From Silene noctiflora (Eukaryota; Streptophyta; Magnoliopsida; Caryophyllales; Caryophyllaceae): 24,936 bases of DNA. The notes beneath the pieces were generated by a model. That model saw only the letters and a list, made by a program, of their open reading frames with translations, was not told the DNA's origin and made no database searches. Numbering within the stretch: position 1 is the stretch's first letter; each line of letters opens with the position of its first letter. The position numbers were made by a program, and so were the translations under genes. Location: the NCBI GenBank assembly GCA_009801015.1, contig VHZZ01000189.1:158383-183318 (forward strand), in the 5' to 3' direction. This document shows positions 1 to 8,700 of the stretch, in pieces.

Positions 1-765
1 TTTTCTGCTGGCGATGATAAAATGGTTAAATGCTGGGATATGGAGCAAAATAAGGTTATTCATTCTTTTCATGGACACCTTAGTGGAGTATACTGCCTGA
101 CTCTTCATCGAGAACGTAACTTATTGTTGACCGGAGGACGTGATTCTGTTTGCCGGGCCTGGGACATCCGTATGAAAACACAACTCTTTGCTCTGTCTGG
201 GCATGAAAAGACAGTCTGCTCTGTGTTGACTCGTCCTACTACGGATCCTGAAGTTGTGACGGGCTCACACGATTCCACCATCAAATTCTGGGACCTGAGA
301 TATGGAAAGACAATGACAACTCTAACTCATCATAAAAAATCTGTTCGAGCTTTGGNNTTGCATCCAAAACAGAATGTGTTTGCGTCTGCTTCTGCTGACA
401 ACATCAAGAAGTTCTCCCTGCCTAAGGGAGAGTTTATGCATAACATGCTGTCCCAGCAAAAGACGATAATCAATGCAATGGCTGTCAATAAGGATGGAGT
501 GTTGGCTACTGCAGGTGACAATGGAAGTATGTGGTTCTGGGATTGGAAAAGCGGTCACAATTTTCAGCAAGCCCAGACCATGGTGCAGCCAGGTTCACTG
601 GCCAGCGAGGCTTGCATATATGCGCTTTCTTATGACATCACCGGCACAAGGCTGGTGACATGTGAAGCTGACAAGACGATAAAAATGTGGAAACAGGATG
701 AGAGAGCTACTCCTGAAACTCACCCTCTCAATTTCAAGCCTCCCAAAGATATAAGACGCTTTTAG
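1..765 (+). CDS. PRL1: PRL1/PLRG1-like WD40 protein, 3' part (5' end outside window)
   Basis: The frame is open from base 1 to the TAG at 763-765, giving 254 residues. They match the C-terminal half of plant PRL1 (pleiotropic regulatory locus 1), a nuclear WD40 propeller protein of the NineTeen/Prp19-CDC5L complex that acts in splicing, sugar and hormone responses and immunity. About five WD40 blades are visible, with typical GH starts and WD ends (CRAWD, IKFWD, MWFWD, IKMWK). The end, ETHPLNFKPPKDIRRF, is the family C-terminus. The ATG at 22-24 is internal, because the frame continues upstream as FSAGDDK. Plant PRL1 genes normally have many introns, yet none appears here, so a retroposed copy is plausible. 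The frame is intact apart from NN at 356-357, which leaves one residue undefined. Family assignment is firm; functional status is unknown. Confidence 0.85.
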   Translation, partial: FSAGDDKMVKCWDMEQNKVIHSFHGHLSGVYCLTLHRERNLLLTGGRDSVCRAWDIRMKTQLFALSGHEKTVCSVLTRPTTDPEVVTGSHDSTIKFWDLRYGKTMTTLTHHKKSVRALXLHPKQNVFASASADNIKKFSLPKGEFMHNMLSQQKTIINAMAVNKDGVLATAGDNGSMWFWDWKSGHNFQQAQTMVQPGSLASEACIYALSYDITGTRLVTCEADKTIKMWKQDERATPETHPLNFKPPKDIRRF

Positions 766-1301
766 TGACATTCCAAATTCCTAACTAACTTAGTTATGTT
801 TTTCGTAGTACTATTTAAGTGCTTATATGATTTTGCTGGTGCACTTCAGTATTTGAGAGCAATGAGAATAAGTATTTTCGTTTTTACCACTTTTGATCCA
901 GTTTAATATTTCATATTTTTTCCTACACTAATCCTTGTTTTGTTTTGCTTCTTTTCGGTTTGGTTTGTTTTCGGGTTTAGTCGGATCAGATCCCGTTTGG
1001 TTTGTTTTCGGGTTTTCTCCCCTGCATAAAGCACCCTCCATCTGTAGACACCCAGCTACAAACTTATGCTCATCACTTCATATATTACCTTTACCTACAC
1101 TCAGACAAGGATATGACATGAGGACACATTTTCTTTTCAAAGAAAGGAATGCATATACTTGGACAATTTTAGGCCAAAACATGAAGATTTTCACACACCA
1201 GTGTTAATCTGAGTAACGTACTAGCGTGGCATAAAAATACACACACAGAATAAATCCAAAAGTCTGTATATAGTTGCTGAAGTAAGTCTACTTCACAACA
1301 G
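766..1301. other. Spacer between PRL1-like frame and ankyrin copy A
   Basis: This is non-coding, AT-rich sequence. No poly(A) tract or obvious target-site duplication follows the PRL1-like stop, so any retroposition would be old or trimmed. From roughly 1240 onward the sequence resembles the end of the second intron of ankyrin copy B (before 7431), so the last 60 bases are the remnant intron of copy A. The 90-codon frame at 935-1207 has low-complexity Phe/Gly-rich content and no family resemblance, so it is not called. Confidence 0.5.
958..1015. repeat. Two 21-bp direct repeats, T/G-rich
   Basis: The 21-base stretch at 958-978 recurs exactly at 995-1015, a 37-base period. It has the T-rich, TCGGG-containing character of degenerate plant intergenic repeats. 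Too little is present to assign an element. Confidence 0.6.
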
Positions 1302-2360
1302 ATGTAGCATTGCAGATCCTTAAGAACAATTTAAATCTGGCTTTGCGGCAAGATGCAAGGGGTGAGACGGCATTACATTTGGCAGATATTCTCAGGGAGC
1401 TTCACAGCACAAGGCCAAGAGCCTAAAGCAGTTCTTGAGCTAACACAAAGCCTCTGGAGCCAAGTAATACAGCAAAAGGAGGAAGATATATCAGCCTCAC
1501 TTCGACAGCCATGGGCACTGCTATTTGTTGCAGCCGAGTTGGGAAAGGTCGAATTTCTAAGAGTTCTGATACAATCTTATCCTGATCTAATATGGAAGGT
1601 CGATGAAGAAGGGTACACCATTTTCCACATCGCTGTTATTTACCGTCAAGAGGAGGTCTTCAAGCTGATATATGAGATCGGAGCTATCAAAAATATAATA
1701 GCCACCTACAAAGATAGTAGCAACAATAATATGCTCCATCTAGCCAGCAAATTGCCACCTCACGATCGTCTTAGCTGTGTATCGGGAGCAGCTTTACAAA
1801 TGCAACGTGAGTTACAGTGGTTTCAGGTAATAACCACAACCTACCTTTGTTTGTTCATATGCACTATAAATGAAAAGACAATTAAAGCCAAGCTTATTGA
1901 AATGTTTTAGGAAAAATTGCAAAATAGTACAAACAAGTTACCTATCATAACCAACTTTGTTCAAACTTCAATCGACTACTTTATATGAATATTGAGTATA
2001 AGTACAATAACACATGTTAAAAAAAATTGTTTTAGTTATCTTTGATTATAGTTCAAACCCAACTTTATTTGTCCGACAACCAATGCCAACCACAGAAAAC
2101 TCTAAACATTGTGCCCATACCCAGCCCGCGGCCTGCCGATCCATGGATCATGCAATCCTGAATTTAGTAGTGCCCTTGTCAGCTTGGTGGCCTTCGGCCT
2201 AAGTTCCACGCTTACCATAAAAGGTCAACTTAATAAGTTTAACAAAGGTTTCATCCCAAGACCCATGGTATTGGAAGGAGTAAATCTTTGGTCTACAAAA
2301 TGATCAATTCTATTCTCTCTACTCTTTATCAATGTAGGACACTAACATTTTATATTTATA

Positions 2361-2848
2361 TAATTCTGTTCTTCTCGTGGGAATCAGGTAGTTAAGCAGA
2401 TTGTGAGTATGTTATTTGTGACCACAATTAACCCAAACTCTAGACCTGACAAACGGGTCTACCGGGTCGAGCAAGTTCGACTTGGGTTATTTTGGATTTG
2501 CAATCATTCAAATCTGGTCAGATTGGACCATTTTAGGTTCATTTTTGGGTTTGGGTTGGTTATTATCAATTTATTGCGCGTGCAACAGTGAACATTCGGG
2601 TTGGGTATATTGGGTCGGGTCAATTTAGGTTACGGGTTAAGCTCAGGCTCAGTTCGGGTGTGGGGTACAGGTCGGGTCAATTTTGCCACGCCTACCAAAC
2701 CCCACTTGTATATTCTCAATTACTCGACTCTCACATGCTTCAGATCTCCTTAAATTCCGTTCCAAACACATAAGTAAAGAAATGGGCGGGTTGGAGGGAA
2801 TAATTCTTTTCTTTCCTCCTGGAAACAGGCAGTAAAACAGATTGTGAG
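2361..2848 (+). repeat. Duplicated splice acceptor plus exon-4 start inside copy A intron
   Basis: The segments 2361-2407 and 2801-2848 are direct repeats, about three quarters identical. Each covers a pyrimidine-rich tract, an AG acceptor and the first ~20 bases of exon 4 (V/AVKQIV). The real acceptor is the second one (AG at 2827-2828), because its reading frame continues into the PGG domain. Use of the first (AG at 2386-2387) would read out of exon homology after six codons and stop at 2591. Confidence 0.7.
2440..2695. repeat. GGGTCGGGT-type degenerate repeat filler in copy A intron
   Basis: This intronic stretch is dense in degenerate GGGT, GGGTCGGGT and GGGTTTGGG motifs, notably around 2597-2690. 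It lies between the two copies of the duplicated acceptor. Such motifs are common in decayed plant retroelements. No termini or coding sequence are visible. Confidence 0.5.
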
Positions 2849-3608
2849 ATCTGGATACACTGAAGCTAAAAATAAGGAAAATCAAACACCTCAAACCTTG
2901 TTCAGTAAAAAGCATGAGGCGTTAAGGAAGCAAGGGGAAGACTGGATGAAAAAGACGGCTGAGTCATGTGCCCTTGCCGCAGCTCTAATTGCAACCATGG
3001 TGTTCGCTGCAGCCTTCCAGTTGCCCGGAGGTCTCAACAATAGCACAGGAAGTCCCACGCTAGTGAAAAATACATCTTTTGTGTTTTTCGCTATGTCGAA
3101 TGGATTGTCATTGTTCACCTCTACTGCTTCACTTTTGATGTTTTTATCGATCCTTACTTCCCGGTACGCTGAGAAAGACTTCCTAATATCATTGCCTGTA
3201 AAACTCATGGTAGGACTCATCTTGCTACTCATTTCTATAGCAACAATGGTTTTAGGCTTCACAGTCACATTCTTCATAAAATTTCAAGAGGGTTTCAGAT
3301 GGCCGCCAATCACAATTGCTATACTTGCCTCTGTTCCTGTTACGCTCTTCGCACTGCAACAATTTCCTCTTTTGGCGGAAATTTATTACTCAACAAACAA
3401 ATCCCAAAACTTAAATCTGCCAGGGCAACAAAGGCTTTTTCAAGTTTCTAGCTCAAAAGTTTCAGCTCTTAACTGGAAAAAGACTGATACATCCCTTGTA
3501 CCAACCAGCTTACAAGAAGAAGTGTATGTATCAAATATTTTATTAGGGCGACATTTGACAGATTCTGACATCACAGGAAGAGGAACGTCAAGTTGTGCGG
3601 ACAGCTAG

Positions 3609-4050
3609 CAAAGATCCTCATTGAGTTTGATCCGGGGTTGGCTTTTCCCTTGGTCAGAAGTTGGCATTCATACTCAGTCAAGTTCTACCAATATTGTTTC
3701 TTATTATCGTACAAGCCACTGGTATTTTCAGTTATTTTATTTAAATTCATCAGGTTCCTTACATTAAATTATACAGATGATTTGTCATTAAAAAAAAATT
3801 ATGTATAAATAGTATCCTCCTGGTATTCTTCAGTCCTAACTGTTAAGCGTAAGCTTCAACCTTGTGGATACACATTAATTGAAAAGAGCCGCGAGTTTAT
3901 CACTTTATAAATCAAGTTATCAAGGAATTGATCCTCCTATTGCTAATAGGTTTTAGGAGAAAACGTCCTTAACTCGGACTTGTGGAGTGGGCTCTATCTC
4001 AACCTTGGCTATATTTTTTTGTTTCTAATTTGTTCACAGATTCTAATTTC
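3609..4050. other. 3' flank of ankyrin copy A, homologous to copy B 3' flank
   Basis: The 3' UTR and flank of copy A resemble those of copy B. The stretch at about 3665-3730, containing AAGTTCTACCA and a conserved CCAGTGG/CCACTGG-like region, matches about 10517-10580. The duplication therefore includes the untranslated end. No other gene is seen. Confidence 0.55.
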
Positions 4051-4264
4051 CTAATCAGTCAAATCCATTGTACCAAGGTAACGAAATATGTTAGGCTTCA
4101 AAGATGCATTCCTGAGAACATAAACAACCGAAGAGTATAGGGTACTAGGATCTGAAAAATCTATGAGAGCAACAGAACTTTGAGAATAAAATGATTTGTC
4201 AGGGTAAGACAATTTTAACATCAGCTTACCTGGTAAACAGAACATCAGAAGCTATCATAGCATC
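4051..4264 (-). other. Minus-strand exon-like pair downstream of copy A (partner of 10674-10903)
   Basis: On the minus strand, a segment with a GTAAG donor (exon end at 4230) is followed by an acceptor (TTCTCAG) at 4114-4112 and an exon-like piece 4111-4051 ending in TAG. The same layout recurs after copy B, with the donor at 10869, the acceptor at 10740-10738 and TAG at 10674. Splice signals are kept in both, but the encoded peptides differ and indels shift frames between them. The 5' acceptor of the upstream exon, clear in copy B, is not seen here. This may be the tail of a duplicated non-coding or short-ORF transcript, or chance. I do not recognise the product. Confidence 0.3.
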
Positions 4265-5700
4265 CAGTACTTGATAATTCCACGAAGCATATGGAACTTT
4301 CTACCATTTGCGACTTTTAGTTTCCTCGTTGAACTAGATAACAGAATATTGCACTTCTCAACTGAAAAAGTCAAAACAAGTAACAAAACTAGTTTATAAT
4401 CTTGTCAATTTTACTGTCATATTATTCAGGAGATGAGACTAGCACGGATAAACAGATCTATTATAAGGTGTGCACATACATGACACTTTACGACATATGT
4501 CAGCTAGCTTGGCTGAATAAAGTAACAAGGAGTGTTACTCACGACCTGAAATCATATCGCGTCTACACCAATTCTCCCACTGCGGCCCCCCCACGGAACA
4601 TATACAGTGAATGAAGGCGGGTCAAAGGAAGAAAGTCAACAACTCAAGCAAGCCCTTTCCATCGTCCATGGTCAGGACATGCCATGCTCCTTTGGAAAAA
4701 AAGGCTCCATGAAATTTTAAGATGGTGATATGATCATTTCAGTCAGTAAAGACAGCCTGTCAATTTAAGATGGTGACATGCATCGCCAAAATACAGATGT
4801 CGGACTCTTGTATTTTTGTGAACTTGGCTTAAGCCCCAGTTTCCCCATGTCATGAACTTGCATGGCCTATCTCATTTCCTTTTCTTGAGAGTTAAGACAA
4901 TCAACTAAACTAATAAATTAGCCTTATTTACTAAAGTTATTTTTTTCCTTTTCATGTACTCTAACATGTCAAGTCCTTCGCCGAAACTCTTGTCCATAGC
5001 TAGTGCTCGAAAAAGTACAGTATCTGCAGTAACATCCCATAAACCAGTTCAAGTAATTTCACTTGAGTTTTGTCAAGGATTTTACTCTTAACTCAGTTAC
5101 AAAATTTCAGTTAAAACAACATCAGTCACATGACCGTACCCTCCTCATAGCAGCAGACTTTTTATTTTTGGCTGATGAGTCTCCTGTAAAACGATGGTTC
5201 AATAAAATATTGTAAAACCACTCATAAGTAACATTCTTGCCCTTATTGCAAAAGGGGAGAGTGGGTGGAAATTAATTTCAATAAGGTTATTCAAGTAAAA
5301 TGTTACTTCGTTTTACCATAACACTTGTGTAAACCTGTTTTACACAAAAAAAATTGTGATAAGAGAATGGTTCAAATCATAATAGAAAGTACTTTTGATT
5401 TCCTAAAATTTTTTCGCTGTCGAGTACTCCGTATAATTCTTAAAAAAATATTGGTTCAACTGATGACATGGCATGATGTGAAAATGGAAGAGTTTGAAAA
5501 ATAGATCTTGAGGATGGTTTCTGTTTAAGGTCCTACATGAGTAAATATGGGCAGCTTCAGACCACACAACCAACACTAAACTCGCTCTTCTATCCTGAGT
5601 TGACTTGAATAAGTCATCATACTTATGTAGCAGTATAAGAGCAAATAAATAAACCAATACAACCAAACTGAAATCTCACATTTCCACTGGTAAACCAGCA
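4265..5700. other. Intergenic DNA upstream of ankyrin copy B
   Basis: I see no supportable gene here. The 70-codon frame at 4402-4614 has no recognisable family. A short direct repeat (TTTAAGATGGTGA-type) occurs near 4715 and 4764. The promoter and 5' UTR of copy B must lie in the last few hundred bases. An AT-rich stretch (TATAAGAG at about 5633, then AAATAAATAAA) precedes the ATG at 5701, but no TATA box can be chosen with confidence. Confidence 0.4.
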
Positions 5701-8700
5701 ATGTCAAGTAGAAGCATTACCTCGGAAATTACTGTTGATGTTGAATATGGAACCACCGTAGTCCATGCAAGTCAACAATACGCAGTCGGTCGAGAGCAGC
5801 AAACAAGTGCAGTCATGAAAACAAATGCACTACATTCAGACAATGAGAACTTACCTGTTCCAAAAAAAGATGTTCTTGATGCAGACCAGCAAATCTCTGC
5901 AGTGCCTGATGAAGATACGCTTGGTTCAGATCATTTAATCTCGACATCGTATGCACAGTCATTTCCATCGTGTGACCCGCAGCCTGGTGAGTTCAAGTGC
6001 TCACATATAGTACTAATTTTACCATATCCAAATACTATTTTTGTTTTCAACTAGGAGTGGAAGGTTGACAAAAGAAGAAATTGAAGAAAGTGATCTATCA
6101 TATTAAGAACAAAACTGAGTAAAAATGTTAATTATATGAAGCTTGTGCGTGCTCTCCTTATCCCTCGAAAGCATAACTTAGGATACAAATGACACAACTA
6201 CGCCAATATCACCACCATAGCAGTACCCTTGTGTTATATAACAAAGAGGTTGTTTCTGAATTACCCATAATGAAAATCAAATAAAGTGACTCATATGTTA
6301 TCATGAAAGAAATGCAACCTAATTAATGTGTCAGTTTACCTTATTCCATCATAATCCGGAATCAAAGAACAATGAGTCTTTGGCTCCATCAGAAATGGAA
6401 ACTAATGCCTGATTAATTTGTGATAGAGATGAAAAGCTGCCATATCTCCGAATACAGTGCCAATCTGTTTAGAGCTGGTCTAAATGGCGATTGGGAAATG
6501 GTATTATATATTGCATCAAAGGATCCCGCCTGGCTCCGCACAGGAATTACAAAGGGAGGAGAGACCCTTCTTCACATAGCAGCCGCCGCCAAACAGCTCC
6601 GACTGGTTAAGCAGGTGATTCAAATGGACCCAAGTTCACTTATTAACACCAATAAAGACGGTAGCACCCCCTTCTGTTTTGCAGCTGTGTCCGGAGTTGT
6701 TGCGATTGCAGATATAATGTGGCAACAAAATAGTGATCTGCCAAACATTCGAGGTAGACAAGGGATGACCCCGCTTCACATGGCTGTTTTGCTCGGACAT
6801 CATGTTATGGTGAGTTACCTACTTGTGGTAACTGATGATGAGAAACTAATTGACCAAGACCGCATTGAAATACTAATCAGTGCCATTGATACTGACTTGT
6901 TTGGTAAGCAGCCTTTCTTCTACGCGTGGCAAATTATCGGTTTGGGACCAAATTCACAGTAATAAAAATGGACCTCAACCAATTTAAATTCAAACCTGAT
7001 CCAATACCAAAACTCCACAGCATGAAAACAATCCATGGTATTCTTCCAGTTCCTTTGAGTCCTAATCTGATCCAAAACTCTACCAGATCCAAACTCGATT
7101 TTATCTGATTGTTCGTCTGTTGAGTCTGTCCTCTGTCAGCCAACAAAACCTAAAAAATCACGAAATTCATAAATGAGTTGGACAGGATCGGGTAAGAAAT
7201 GGTGTGTCAGTAATGAATGTGGTCCTCATTTTAACAATGGGTTCCTCTGCAGGTCTTCCAAATAACGGTTCTGGGGTGGGTTTTAAAATGTTGGTTCTGG
7301 ATTAAATTTCCATTCAGGCCGAAGTGATTTCCATTTTGTATCAAACTCAAATATCATCTCACTTTCTTGTGTAGATCCCGAGAAATAGAAAGGTTTATAC
7401 ATTGCTGATGACAATTTTACTAAACAACGGATGTAGCACTGGATATCCTGAAGAACAATTTGGGGCTGGCTCTCTTGCGAGATGCAAGGGGTGAGACGGC
7501 ATTGCACGCATTGGCTCGAAAGCCATTAAAGATAGGTGCATATCAACCAAGCATTAGGAGGATATTCTCAGGAAGCTTTGCAACTCAAGAAGGCAAAGAG
7601 CCTAAAGCAGCACTTGAACTAACACAGGCCCTCTGGAATCAAGTGAGGCAGCAAAAGAAGGAAGATATATCAGCATCAATTCGAAATCCATGGCGTTTAC
7701 TATTTGTTGCAGCTAAGTTGGGAAAGGTTGAATTTCTAACAGTTCTGATTCAATCTTATCCAGATCTAATATGGAAAGTAGATGAAAATAGGTATAGCAT
7801 TTTCCATATTGCTGTTATTCACCGTCAGGTGGAGATCTTTAAGCTGATATATGAGATTGGAGCTATCAAAAATTTGATAGCCACATACAAAGATGAAAGT
7901 GAAAACAATATGCTCCATCTAGCCAGCAAATTGGCGCCTGCCAATCGACTTAGTTGCGTATCTGGAGCAGCTTTACAAATGCAACGCCAATTACAGTGGT
8001 TTGAGGTAATAACTATGAGTATGACCTTACTCTGTTTTCCATCCGCACTATGAATTTTAAGACTATTCAGGGTAAAATAGCAAAATGCTTATCATTGCCC
8101 CCATAATCTCCTCACCCCTAGACCTGACAAGCTTACCAAGCCAGAATGATGAATATGCGAACTGGAAATCCGGATATGGCCCAAATCCTGGAACATCTTT
8201 GCTCTAAATGCTTAATAATAAACTGGAAATCCAGATATGAAACCATGTCACGACCCAGATCTGACCAAAGCTTTGTTAGACCTGAAATTGACCCAACCCA
8301 ATCCGAAATCATCTGACTCAAAAATGTTCAGATCCAGATACCTCAAAGTGACATAATGACGCCAACCGACTAACTTGAAATCACACTTATGATTTTTCAC
8401 ATGATAAATAATAAAAACCTTGATAGCCATGAATTACAATGACCTAAACCCCAATTGACCAGATTAAGAGCATGTTTGGTCTCACTTCTCAAAAATGTGT
8501 TTTTGTTTTTCAAGCTTAATTTTCTAAAAGTGTTTTTCAAAAGTAGAAGCATCAAATTGTTGCTTCTATTTTTATGGGCAAAAATATGGAATTTAGCTTT
8601 TGGGATTTTTTTACAAGCTAGACCAAACACACACTAATAAACAATGAGCCTGAAATGAGCAGTTTCAAAGTGGCCTCTACTAAAATGACCCAACCCAAAA

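Larger units (their letters stand above)
1302..3608 (+). pseudogene. Ankyrin/PGG gene copy A, 5'-truncated and frameshifted
   Basis: This is a partial homologue of the gene at 5701-10389. An exon matching copy B exon 3 runs from 1302, after the AG at 1300-1301, to 1826, before GTAATA. An exon matching exon 4 runs 2829-3608. The intron is phase 0. The first exon carries ankyrin-type sequence (VLIQSYPDLIWKVDEEGYTI, NNMLHLASKL) and the ALQMQRELQWF junction motif. Exon 4 has the PGG domain (EDWMKKTAESCA, FQLPGG), four hydrophobic segments and an intact tail. Relative to copy B, about 47 nt are missing near 1379-1385. The upstream frame (DVALQILKNN, RDARGETALH equivalent) then meets a stop at 1424-1426. 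The two 5' exons are absent from the window. The rest stays open from the ATG at 1353, so a shortened product cannot be excluded. Confidence 0.8.

Noticed and set aside
4402..4614. 70-codon frame
   Set aside because: No family resemblance and no counterpart beside the duplicate copy.
5701..6054. Separate 117-residue gene
   Set aside because: A perfect GTGAGT donor at 5987 and phase agreement with the exon at 6427 make 5701-5986 the first exon of ankyrin copy B.
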